A stretch of DNA of 64,000 bases, from the NCBI RefSeq assembly GCF_037126465.1, contig NC_088201.1:232086258-232150257 (forward strand). The letters are read 5' to 3'. Source of the DNA: Ornithodoros turicata. Taxonomy: Eukaryota; Arthropoda; Arachnida; Ixodida; Argasidae. The translations under genes were made by a program, and so were the position numbers. The notes below the pieces were generated by a model. The model made no database searches. It had not been told where the DNA came from and was given only the letters and a program-made list of their open reading frames with translations. This document shows positions 41,211 through 52,539 of this stretch, piece by piece; the stretch's first letter is position 1; each line of letters opens with the position of its first letter.

Positions 41211-43118
41211 TCAGCGAGAAAGCCCGGACTCATCAGTAATACCGAGGCTCGAGTGGAGAAGTAGCAGCTTCGATATATTGATATCTTCATCGTTCTCTTC
41301 CCTAAGGGTTGTAACATCTGCTCTCGAGGAATACATAGTGGCGATAGCCTGTTTTAAAGCTATCAGCTGCAATGACCTTTGCAGACCGTTTTCACGATCA
41401 CGTGCTTCCGTGTAAGGCAGGAAGAGCCGCACCGATGCCCATCCACCTCCCTCCACACATTTACTAGACGCCGTCGCTCTCCATTTACGATCGTTCGCAT
41501 CAACGTGGGGCAGAAGCAATTTCGTTGCATCACCATGCCTGTTTTTAACCGCTGCTAAGAACCCGATTTCGCTACTACGTTTAAAGCAGTGCGGAAGAAG
41601 CAGTTCTACAAACTCGCACTTGTTCAGAGAGGCACTCACAAAGAACGGTGTGTCTCTTACACTGTCAAGCACTGTTAGAGGAAGGAGAAGCTTTGCCGCT
41701 CTCAAGTATCCATTAAGGCAGCAGTAAAGGAGCGGCGTATATCCGTTTTCATCTGGAGTGTTAATTGGAGTGTTAGGGGTCAGACTTCTTAGGATATCCT
41801 GGTCTTCTTCAGAGTTAACAACGCTGTTGATGAATTCTGCTACAGATATACTAGGGGAAGAGAATGACGAATGAGGAAGCATATGCTTGCTCACCGATGC
41901 ATGAGGGCGGAGCAACTTCATTGCGTGAATATTGGTGACGCTCTGGGCGAGTGACAAAGCCCGATTTGCATCCGCACTGTTTAAATTCATGTCGAGGAGC
42001 AGCAGTTTTAATATTTTGACATCTCCAACGCTCATTTCCCCGTTCCGTTTATTTTTAGACTTCGATGGTTCACGGGTGGCTGTCGATCTTTTGCAAGCAT
42101 GCAATAGTAATGCCGTGCTCTGGCTCACGGCACCATCACTTCTTTCCGTGTAAGGTAGAAAGAGCTGCACCGATGCCCAGTTACCTCGGTACACACTTTT
42201 ACACCATGCAGTCTTTTCCTCCACTGCGCGAACATCCACGTCAACGTGAGGCAGAAGCAATTTCGTATAGCAATTGGTATCCGCGTCACTCATATCAACG
42301 GCATCTAGCAGCACGGTGACGATGCTGCTTTTGAAGGAGTGGGGGAGAACCAGCTCTACAAATTCACAGTGGTTTAGGCACGCGCTCACACGCAGTGGTT
42401 TGTTTAAAAGATCATCAATCACTGTAAGAGGAAGGAGAAGCTTTGCCGCTTTCAAGTATCCATTAAGGAAGCAGTAAAGGAGCGGCGTATGTCCGTTTTC
42501 ATCTGGAGTGTTAATTGGAGTGTTAGGGATCAGGTACCTTAGGATATCCTGCTCTCCAGTCTTTGCAGTATAACGGGAATATTTTGCTTCACTTATAATG
42601 CGAGACGCAAGTGATAAATGAGGAAGGAGTAGCTTGAAAGTGGAAGAGTGCTTTCTGTACTTCATGCCGATCCGCAGAGCAATTCCGCCGTCAATGTTAA
42701 CGGAGTCGATGTTCAAATGAAGAAGGAGCAGCTTACTAATTCCAACGTCATGATTACTGAGTGTCTTGTCTTCTGTGTCGTCCAATTGCGGTTCCCTGCG
42801 CGCCAGACTCTTATTCAGAGAATCATTGTCGTCCATGCCCATACAAAGTGCAGCGATGCCGTGTTTATCCCATGCATCCAGACCTGTGTAAGGAAGCATA
42901 AGTCTCACTGTTTCCAGGCAACCAGAGCGTACGCTTGCGTACAAACTCGCCGTATCCTGATGCGTGTGGCGATCCCTCGCATCAGAGTTAGGAAGAATGG
43001 CTTTCGTCACTCCGTCGTATCGATGAAGAATGCTGCTATACAGCAGCTCCTCTAAGAATGGAGATCGGGTCAAGAAATGGGGGAGTAGAAGTTCTACAAC
43101 GTCAATATTCTTAGACAC
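41211..43118 (-). CDS. STAND protein, ankyrin array after the frameshift (3' part of exon 3)
   Basis: About 635 codons, almost entirely ankyrin-type repeats with a distinctive core (AKLLLPH, VELLLPH, KLLLLH about every 30-35 residues). It has no ATG at its start (GTG) and overlaps the end of the upstream frame by 25 nt, so it continues the same ankyrin array in a shifted frame and is not a separate gene. A 250-codon block is tandemly duplicated: NTPINTPDENGHTPLLYC and NTPINTPDENGYTPLLYC lie 750 bp apart. The stop is at 41211-41213. The array would be the ligand- or partner-sensing end of the protein. Confidence 0.7.
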   Translation of the reverse strand: MSKNIDVVELLLPHFLTRSPFLEELLYSSILHRYDGVTKAILPNSDARDRHTHQDTASLYASVRSGCLETVRLMLPYTGLDAWDKHGIAALCMGMDDNDSLNKSLARREPQLDDTEDKTLSNHDVGISKLLLLHLNIDSVNIDGGIALRIGMKYRKHSSTFKLLLPHLSLASRIISEAKYSRYTAKTGEQDILRYLIPNTPINTPDENGHTPLLYCFLNGYLKAAKLLLPLTVIDDLLNKPLRVSACLNHCEFVELVLPHSFKSSIVTVLLDAVDMSDADTNCYTKLLLPHVDVDVRAVEEKTAWCKSVYRGNWASVQLFLPYTERSDGAVSQSTALLLHACKRSTATREPSKSKNKRNGEMSVGDVKILKLLLLDMNLNSADANRALSLAQSVTNIHAMKLLRPHASVSKHMLPHSSFSSPSISVAEFINSVVNSEEDQDILRSLTPNTPINTPDENGYTPLLYCCLNGYLRAAKLLLPLTVLDSVRDTPFFVSASLNKCEFVELLLPHCFKRSSEIGFLAAVKNRHGDATKLLLPHVDANDRKWRATASSKCVEGGGWASVRLFLPYTEARDRENGLQRSLQLIALKQAIATMYSSRADVTTLREENDEDINISKLLLLHSSLGITDESGLSR

Positions 43119-46100
43119 ACAACGGGAAGGGGAAAACCTTCTGGCCGGTTTTCAGTGGTGTACCAATCACTGGGGGATGATGCAAAAGGAAGTAGAAGCC
43201 TCAGGATGTCTGTGCGACCGAAAAGAGCGGAAACCGTACACAAATAACTCACAGCTGGCGAGGAATAAGGAAGAAGCAGGCGAACAATATCGGTGTCACC
43301 AAAAATGATACTGATATGTAAGGGGGTACGTTGCCCGTCATCCGTAATGCGATCAATATTCACAGGGGTATGTGCCGCGTCTGCCGCAGAACTGACGTTC
43401 TCCTTCAGGTACCGTGGTGCACGCTCGATGCAGGTTTCGCTGGAACACATCTGACTGTTGCAAAACTCTCTAAGCAGAACAGATAAGAGTTCCTTACAAC
43501 GCTCGTAAAGGACTTCACCTAAGACTGAGCGATCAAAATCTCGCTCCGATGTAATGTTTTCGACTGTTGTCGGCAGTTGGACAAACCAGTTGATAGCAAG
43601 ACCGCCGCTATGAGCACAGAAGGTGTCCAGTCTTTCCCACGCGCGAATCTTATCAGCGTACATAAGAGGCGTCATACCTAGCATATCTTCCTGTGTCATT
43701 GCTTCGTCAATTGAAAGGTAATTTAAGATAAATTGATTAGCATGCAGCGCAGCGACGTGCAAAGGTGTTCTTCCGAGGGCATCTTGGGTGTATGCGTGTT
43801 CCAAAGCTGCTTCAACAATGACGCCTCCAATGTCGTTATTCATGATATTGCTCTGCATTGCGTGTCGCTCCGCTGCGAATCCATCCAAGAAGGTCAACAT
43901 GCCGACATAGCTAGATTCTCCGTACAAGCCAGAAATGATAAGTGCCACCCTTACATCGCCTCTGGCATTCGCCTCTTTCACCCTCTTGAAGATCAAATCT
44001 GCTGCGAAAAACTCGGCGAAGCTATGATGCACAAAATGAGGAGCGTCATTTGTCAAGCACAGTATGATACCCTGTTTTAGCTTGTTCTCCTTGACAGCCA
44101 TTATCAAACGGCCCTTCGATTTTAAGTCGTCGTATTCACTTGCGCTTACGAGTTCCTTGAGGACGTCCTCGGGCAGTAGCGATTTTAGGGCTAAAAGGGC
44201 ATGGTTGTTCTGAAATATCGGCTTCAGCGTGTCGTCATCATCTTCGTTTGCGGCTCTCGTTCTGTCCTCTTTCTTTTTTTCAATGCGATATAGAAGGTAT
44301 TTGTACTCGACAAACAATCTGTACAGGGAGAGCAGCGTAAAGCAATCCTGGGAGCTGCACATGGTTTGCACCAATTCACAGTATTCAGGGTCAGAAGCTT
44401 CGCCTTGTTCCACCTCCGCCACCATTCGGAGAATTAGAGGATTTCCTAAAAGAGAAGAGTGTTTCTCCTTAAGGTAATTAATAGTACTTTTGACTGTCTT
44501 CCTATCGGTCATCGGATTCTGAAGAGATTTCTGATATTTCTCCAGAAACTCATCTCGTTCTTCCGCCGAGAACGCAGCCATGTCGAAAGGCACCAGGTGC
44601 ATTTGATCTTGAATCGCAATTCGACATACCGTGCGTGTGAATATCAATATCTTACGCACCTTTTCTTGAGCCAAAACCTTAGTAAACTCAAGGATATATT
44701 TCCGCGTCACCTCCAGGATTTCGTCAAGGGCATCGAAAATGACCCACACGTGAAACGGACTTCCCTCGGTGACAGTTTGCTGAAACAGTTCGAACTCTTG
44801 TCCACTTGTTTGCACGCAACACAACTTTGCGAACTGCTTGACGTTGATGCCTCCAGTTTCTTCATTAAGCAATTTCATTGCTTCTTGCCTCTTCGGGTAA
44901 GTACTGACGTAAAGTACCCATGCTTTCTCGTCTTCTTTCTTGATTTCAGTGCAAAGCCGCGTGGCCAGCACGGTTTTTCCCGATCCTGGGTCTCCGGAAA
45001 TAACGAGGACTTTCTCTCTTACTTCAAGGAGGAAATTCGCCGAGTGAATTTCTATCCCGGTCATGGGAAGGTGACTTACGGCACCATTTGATTTTTTCCA
45101 CACGTAACGTCCTTCATGAAATTCAAGAAGGTGAACTGTCTTTCCACGGAAGTGTTGCGTTAGGAGAAGGCGATCGTAGTCACTGTCCTTCTCCAGGAGG
45201 ACAATTTGCTCGAAACTGTCCAAGATGCTCATTCGCTTCACAGCAAGGCCTTTGGGCAAAGATGACTGAAGTGTTTCCTCCGAGCACCCGAGGAAAGCGA
45301 AAGCATCGTCTTTAGGACGATCTCTAATCTTCCTCAAGTCAACTTCAACGGACCTACTGCACCTTTGGTTAATGTAGCACACGCTTACGTCTTCCCGAAG
45401 TTCCTTGAGTTCAGGCCCAAAATATAGCACTCCTTCTCTGCACAGTGTCAATAACGTCTCCTCCTGGCAAGTTTTCGAAAAGCTGTCGATGTCGAGCATA
45501 TCTTTAATAAACAACTGCTGGTTGGGAGACTGAAGAGCGATCCGTGACCTCTCGATAATTTTATTCTTGCATTTGGCAGTGACGTTCTCAAAAGAAGCTT
45601 TGTGCACAGTGTCCAGATAAATTTTGATATCATGTAACATACTCTCTTTAATTCCTTGGAGACAATGTTGAAGGTTCTGCTTTGACGTTAGCAGAATTGT
45701 CTTGGTGCCAGTGACGTCATGAAGCTCTTTTGAGAGATTGAGAATTACTCGGAGGTTCCCTCTTCCCTCGCAAGATAAGAGCAAGAAGCTGCACTTATTT
45801 CCGAGCAGGACGTCATAGGTTCTGTCCCCCCACTGCGATGCCTCGAGAAATAGGTAGGGGACTCTAGCAGATCTCACGAGGTCGTTCACCATTACTTCGA
45901 GGAATGTTAAATTTGATGCTACAAGGACAATAGGTGGGTCATGCCTCATAACACAGTCATCAAGCCTCTCCACGAATTCGATTCCTAGTTCCTCTGTGGA
46001 GGATGCCCTCCCCAATTTTCCATTTTCTTCTTTGATGACTTCAGTCTCTCTTCCCAGGCAACCGTCCTGTATGTACTGCGCCATATCCTCGACGACGTGC

Positions 46101-47082
46101 TGTTTGAAAAACTGGAAGAGCCTCGGGACTTGTTCTTCCAGGATAGTGCTTCCTTCCGTTGGACAAAGAGCGAGAATGTGCGGTATTCGAACTATAAGTT
46201 CAGCCTCGTCATTCCCGTGAAAGGCCCATTTTAAGATGTCGTGTAAACCGTGCTGTCGACCCCTTGCGTCCTCGAGGATACCTGCGTAATGTTCTTTTCT
46301 GCTTTCATCTGTGCACAAATATGGCTTTCCTTCATTTCCGTATACCAGGTTGAGAGCCAAATGGCACAACTCGTGCACCAGGGTTCCTTCGACTTCTTTG
46401 CTGCGACGTTCTGTGGCATCTGTTCGTTCCCCGTGAAGTCCCGTGGCTCCAATGAAGACGCCTTGTTTTTCTGGTTCAGTCATACCGAGGTTAGTCCTGT
46501 ACCCACCCACCATGCACTGGGTGTGCTCTCGCTCGAAGTCGAAGCGAATGCTCAAATGAGGTGCCATTGAAGCGACTTTCAACACAGGCTTAAGTAAGTC
46601 GTTGCTGTCGAGAGAACGATACACGTCATCTAAAATTCTCTGAAAACCTGCACACTCGGCTAGGCTGGTCGATCTACCCTTGAGCACAGAGATGTAGGAT
46701 CCTTCGTACCCAGCTACGAAGTATCGTTGTCGCGCGAGTTCGGACTTTTGGAGAGGATTCAAGTGCTGGAGGCAATCACCTTCTCTAGCGTTCTTGAATT
46801 TACATTTCTGTGACAACAGAAGTCCGAACGCCTTGAATGCGTTTGTCGTTACAGCTCGATGCATAGCTGACTCTTTCGTACATGGATGGAGCCACTTCTT
46901 TAGTTGTGGTTCTGCTTGCATGAACTGTCTCACTTGCGCTACGTCTTTCCTGTCAATGGCATGGTGCATGTCAGCCCTGATGTCCGCAGTCTCAGCAGAT
47001 CTCTCGTCCACTCGTTGGCCAGCCTGCTCTGTGCATGCTGCCGTAGCCGTCTCTCTCGTGGATCTTCCTGAACCAGATGTGC
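43094..47082 (-). CDS. STAND/NACHT protein with HExxH domain and ankyrins (exon 3, main part)
   Basis: Begins at an acceptor (TATTTCAG|GC) and joins exon 2 in frame (phase 1). In spliced numbering there is a polar linker, then two ankyrin-like repeats (about 115-175). A metallopeptidase-like region follows (about 235-355) with HELCH at 315-319 in a helix typical of gluzincins and a downstream Glu-rich helix. A central region without clear motifs leads to a NACHT NTPase with P-loop GDPGSGKT (775-782), Walker B VIFDALDE (about 857) and HHSFAEFFAADL (about 1097), the motif that closes NACHT-helical regions in related proteins. Ankyrin repeats run from about 1150. This is the architecture of an NLR-like signalling switch; an immune role is inference. 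The frame ends at a stop at 43094 through a 1-nt-type shift near 43120-43140. Confidence 0.8.
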
Positions 47083-50000
47083 CTGAAATATAATAAGGCA
47101 ACATGAGTCAGTTACGTGAACATTGGAGGAAAGGTCTTCCGCGCGCTGGTTTCGAAACGGCATCGTCGGAAGCAACAATCACCGGCGGGGAGCGCAACCA
47201 GCTTAACGGTCAGTGCTACAGTATAGGAAGGGAGTTGCCTCAGGACAGAAGCCGTCGATATTTCGAACAGAGACTGTTCTTCTTCTGGGCATCGTCCTCA
47301 TCATTGGCATGGTATTTAAAGGGTTAGGTATGATGTGTTTAAAGGTTCATGCGAATTGTGGGTCAACAGCCCGGAGGGAAGAAAGGTTCCGCACGGGCAT
47401 CTACGGCTGGAGTGAATGAACGGTTTGTTAGAATGTGGAGGGGATTATGTGAACGAAGTGATCTAGGCTCCTGACCGGTTACAGAAAAATGTGAGCTTCA
47501 CAAACACGTGGACGAAACAGGACAACAGACAAGAATTATAAGGAGGTTAAGGAGGTTAGGGTTATATTTGTAATACAAAGTTGTGGCATGCAATAAAGAA
47601 AGCAGAAAGCAGAGGTCATGCAGAACATAACAGATGATAATGGAGATAGAAGGGAAAAGCATATTTTATTTGTGAAGTGTTTCTAGGGTGGCTTGTGATT
47701 TGTTGATACCGGACGGGTGAAGAGCGCTGAACTTGTATATGAGATAAGACTCCCTAACACGTCTGTCACGTGTCGATAGAAACCCGGTTTCTGGAATATA
47801 TAGTTTACTGTTCCCAAAGCGTGACCAGGAACGTTAAAATGTTCGGTGACTGATTTGGGGAGTTTGTTGTACGTGTCTGTTCTGTGTGCGATAAGGTGGT
47901 TGTTCATTTGTTGGCAGGTTTCACCAATGTATTGCATAGAGCAGCCGCTGCATTCAATGCCGTATATGACATTGGAGCCTGTGCATGTGGATGCGTGGTT
48001 AACGGGGTGGGTGTATTTGCTCGCAGTGCTTTTAATGGAGTTAGCGTGTTGAACGTGCTCGCATGTTTTGCAGCGCGGGAGGTTGCAGGGTCGTGTACCG
48101 GAACACGACCCGACTACTGGATCCGACCACAAGTAATTACAAAAGGTACCTGGTAAGGCCATTTCATTCGAGCTTCAGAGTGAGTAGAACGTTTTTCACT
48201 GTGAGTAGAACGTTGTTGTGTTGTGTGGTAATGACACGCTCTAGACCACAAATACTACATAATCCAAGGTGCATATTGAAACGAATATGTTGCGATATAA
48301 ACCTGATGAAAAGGTGGATGAAGGATAACATGCACGCTTTACTACCGGCAGTTTAATGATGCTTGCCGTCACTTTCGAATTTCGATCATCGATAAATAGT
48401 GCAGGTTTTTACTGGACCTAGGTTATAGCTTTGTGGGTTTTGCATTAGCTTTGGTTATGTGCTTTGAATCTGTGGTATTACAGCTGTATTATTGTAGTGC
48501 ACTTTTTGTTTTTTTCATCTGCATTGCTTCCCGTCCCAGCTGCTTATCAACGGATTTGATTGCGTATATTTTTGTGGCGTCAGTTCATCTCAAATTCCTT
48601 GTAACAAACAGAGAGAAGTCATGGTTGGATAGGAGTACAACCTTTTATGTTCACTTTTGGTGATTAAACTGTTAGCAGCCCAGCGTGTATGTTGTCCTCG
48701 TTCCTCATTCATGTCTTTTCATCGCTGGTTGATATCGCTAATACCATGTACGAACTTCATATATCATTCTGTAAAATAATAATCTACACTGTCCAATGTA
48801 GTGTCAGTTTCTATTTTTTAGTGGGCTGAGATGAGTAAATGGCCGTTTGCATAAACGCTACTTTAGCGAGCATTGAGTTGTGAAATACATTTTCTTTTAC
48901 TGCCCTTTTTACCTCGACAGAAAGCCTAAGGTACTCTTGGCTGGCCTGAACAAGAAAATGATTGCCAGAAGGAAGACAGATGTCTCAAGAGCAGTTAACT
49001 GGATACGTGTAAGCTTCATTATTTGGTGTACCAAGATTGTTAAGCTTTGTAATGTTTCAAGTTTAGCTGCATTCTTGTTTGCTTTGACGCCATAAGTTCC
49101 TCCTCTGTTTGCAACAAATAAAAGTGTGCCCTGTGTTGGCATGCAATGCCCATTACTAAGGACAGGTGAATATTTTGTCCAAAGCTCGTTGACCCTAAAC
49201 TTACACTTCAAACTTTAGCATTGTTGTCTGCTTCAAAACCTGCATTCTGCCTTGCCAGATGATGTCAGCAGTGTGTTGCTTTCAGTGCCTTCTCGCTTAA
49301 GAGAGGCGAAGCACTTGCTTCATAATAAATTTGTTTGAATAAAATCTATGTAGTTCTGGAACGAGAGCTATGCCGTACACATGTTCCTGACATCCCAAGC
49401 ACTACGGATACACCATAACCTTTGTGGTGATTTTGTTGCGGAATCCTACTTTAAAAATAGATGTCTATCCAACAAATATGCATGTGCACACAGTAATTGA
49501 TACACTTTTATAGGTCGCCACCATGTACTCTTTGCTTGAAAGATTTGTGGTGACATGTCGTGTTATTTTGATGGGCATTTTTTGTAGCTCCATGCACAAA
49601 CTGTATTGCGCACTATACTCATATTCAACTTAAGAAGGGAAAGGAAATCTAGTCCGTCAGCTCCCCAGATATGAGTACGCCTCGGATAGAAAGGCTGGAC
49701 ACAGTGAGGCCACGCTCCCTGATTGCGCAAGATAATTTAATCCATCATGCTCAATACACTGCAGTGTTTCTCCTGGCACAGTATTGCTTTTCATTATATC
49801 CAACGGTGTATGCAGTTGACAGACTAGATTCCTTTTCCTTCTTATGTTGAACACTGCTGTAGAGTGTGGAGGGCAACACATCTTTTCTACTTTTTTATGT
49901 GTCATTCTTGGCGATATTAAGCCCTTGAATACATGTACCTGTCGGGCTCTGACTGCACTTCGGTCACTGCTGTCTGTTAGCATGTGACTTCTCTCACGCT

Positions 50001-50852
50001 TCCTCATTGGCAGAAATGCTTACCGTGACGTGCATTTGATATTTTGCCATGACAGCTTGAAATGAATTGTTGCAGTTCATTTAGTATCAGTTTCTGTCTT
50101 TGTACTTCAGTGCTGTTTTACATTGCTTCAAAACCCGCTTGGACCTTGCTTGGACCCGTGTCCAAATGAGAAATAAAAGTGATATGCAGTTAAATAGGCA
50201 TCTGTGGCTGACTATAAGTGGGCTACGGAAGTGGAACCACCTGCAAGTGGTTCTCCAAAGTGGGAAAGGTTTCATAAACTACTTGCAAGTGATTCCACCT
50301 ACAGAAATATCCGACTGGGATGTCACACGGCTACGTAGCCGTGCGTCATATGCGTGGTGCCAGAGAGGCGCTCTGGGTACTCGTCTTTGAAAGCAGTTAT
50401 ATGGGTCACTGAGCCAGCAGGAGCCAAACAGAATGTATATTTGTGTACTATGACCGGCGTCCTTTCATGGGGTACCATTATTTGTGAAATGTTTTCTGAC
50501 CTGTTTATGGCTCCTCAGCAGCAGCCAACAGTAGCCACGATGAAAGAATCCAGTACATAACTTATTTTCTAACATGCTCGCAAGGGAACACGTCATCATT
50601 CATAATCGAATTGTTGTCGTTGTCAAGTTATTCCCAACACTGCTGATCGCAGCTGAGGATCCAAGAAAATTGGTGGGAAAATAAAGATACTCAGCTACTG
50701 TTACGGCTTCGGTCACGCCCACTCACAGTGTTACGTGGCAATTTCATGACTGCGACTCAAATCACACGGCAGATACTGCACCAATGGAGTCCAAATGGCG
50801 CCCTTTGCCCAAATTTGGGTCTTGCCCAAATTTGCCCACGTCTAATATTTAC
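47083..50852 (-). other. Intron 2 of the STAND gene
   Basis: GTAAAT donor at 50852 and TTTCAG acceptor at 47083. It contains the Penelope-like fragment (47.33-48.24 kb). On the plus strand, 48921-49008 is a possible exon (acceptor TTTTTACCTCGACAG, donor GTAAGC) coding for about 29 residues beginning KPKVLLAGLNKKM, unrecognised and low confidence. The rest is A/T-rich with no supported gene. Confidence 0.6.
47330..48240 (-). pseudogene. Penelope-like retroelement, 3' fragment with GIY-YIG domain
   Basis: Minus-strand 48162-47683 encodes 159 residues with GTRPCNLPRCKTCEHV, then IYGIECSGCSMQYIGET and a HR-x-D segment: the linker and GIY-YIG endonuclease that end Penelope-like elements. The arginine usual in the RL/RR helix after YIGET is replaced (MNNHLIAHR). 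The downstream non-coding part, 47560-47330, is homologous to 9395-9620 and 33265-33480 of the macro-repeat blocks. The reverse transcriptase domain is absent. Confidence 0.75.
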
Positions 50853-50990
50853 CTGTCTGCCCCGTCCACTTCTCCAGAGCTTTCCTGAACCTCTTCACGT
50901 GGAGGGGCTTCCTGATCATCTCTACCTGGTCAATGACTTCTCCAAGCTCTTCATCCGTCAAGTCACGAAGCTGCTGCACATTGTCTGCGC
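50853..50990 (-). CDS. STAND protein exon 2: second half of a SAM domain
   Basis: 138 nt between a strong acceptor (TTTCTCTCAG|GC) and donor (ACAG|GTAAAT). It encodes ADNVQQLRDLTDEELGEVI followed by RKPLHVKRFRKALEKW, helices 3-5 of a sterile alpha motif, including the GA-x3-L-x2-L-T-x2-EL core. The start phase (GC after a split G) fits exon 1 and the end phase (a single G) fits exon 3, so the reading frame is open across both junctions. Confidence 0.8.
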
Positions 50991-52539
50991 CTGAGAGAAA
51001 TTTCAACACTGAGGTTAAATTCATGTCGCTTTTTATCAACATTGCTTGCTCATTGTAAGTCTTGTAGATGAGGCAAACTGTCGCCTTACCCAGATATTTA
51101 AATGGTATTGAGAGAAATGTCTAAATTCCGTTAGCAGTTACATTGGTAAAAAAAGCAGCTGAATACTTTTGTCGCTACTACACCGCAGGTTCTTGAGGGA
51201 ATACTCTCAGATCCGGATGAAGAAAAACATCTTTTTGGCTTGCTCTGCAGTGTTATATTCGTCGTACAAGTCCATGCTTCGCACGCTACCTATGCATATT
51301 TTGCATGATAATGCACAAAGAGTGCATATTTTGCTATTTTCCCGATGGGCAGGTGAGACAGCATGCTGGTTTTCATGAAGATTTTGCTGTTCCCGGTAGG
51401 CTTTGGACCTTTTTTCCTAAAACCCAGCTCAAAAAGAAATATTTTGGACGTTTCGGTTGGGGTGTGGATTTCATCCGCCAATATAGCTTCTGCATTGCAC
51501 GAACTGCGTAGATTCAACGTTAAAGCAGCGCCAGGATCACGATATCCACATATGGTTGAGATCTTCTCCTAGTGCGGCGCTGAACGGTCCTACGTTTGCA
51601 TGGCGTCAGAGGGTGCTCGCGGTGCATTCCTGGCGATGAGCAGTGGTTTGACTCTCCAAAATTTAACATGGACTGTAGCACAGTGCCGAAAGCAAATGCT
51701 TTACCTGCATGCTTTATGTCTGTCGCGCGAGCCTTACTTGTTGTATGCTCTTGAACAATGCAGCTTTATTTTAGAGGTGACTCCTAATCAAACTCTTTCC
51801 TTAAATATGCATTCCATTAAATTGTTTCATACTCAGAACAATGAAAAGCATTGTGTATCTTCAGTTTTTACAGCATATTTCGAAGAGTTTGAGTGCATAG
51901 GCACGCTCCTGGTCCCTAAAACAAAATCACTGCGTTGACCGTTCAACGTAGCTAACGACTCTTCGACTACGTTTCAATGATTCTCCAAGGACAGACGCTG
52001 TAAAAGCAACATGACATTATTCTGATGAGAGTTTTATGTTGAATTGTTCTTGAGCGATAACCTGTCAGAACGTGCTGGTTGCCTTGGATTGCTCTATCAT
52101 ATGAACGTCCACGGGTCTTAGGAGTAAGAGCAGCAGCACGTACAGCGGTTTTGCCGCACTACTGCGATGGAACTTCCTTTAGCGTCTGTGTATATCTCCC
52201 ACATTCGTTTCACATTTGCGTCTGCATCTTTGCAAAAGCTATTTCTCAAGAGATGCTTCATAGTCCCACCACACCTGGCTACACAGCAGATCTAGTGCCC
52301 TCCTATCACAAAGCGTATGTCACTTAGTGTCGTCCTGCCCAAAGGTTTCACTTCTTCAGAGCACGCGTTCACCGTTTGCAAAGGGTATAATTCGTGGGTG
52401 CTTTGACGCACAGATTGCCGTGCCATGCACATCGCCTCGAAGTGTAGTCTCCACCATCGCGTTCCACCTGTTCTGCTGTTTGCATCATCTACTTTGAGAT
52501 ACTGTTTTGGGAGATATGGGTCCCGATCGAGTAACAGCT
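50991..52539. other. Intron 1 of the STAND gene, proximal part
   Basis: Intronic on the minus strand. Plus-strand frames such as 51600-51938 (112 codons) carry no recognised domain and no clear splice context. Nothing else is supported. Confidence 0.4.

Noticed and set aside
41071..41415. Plus-strand frame at the end of the STAND gene
   Set aside because: It is antisense to ankyrin-coding sequence and has no domain.
44459..45091. 210-codon plus-strand frame opposite the NACHT region
   Set aside because: It mirrors the coding strand carrying the P-loop and Walker B; its translation shows no motif.
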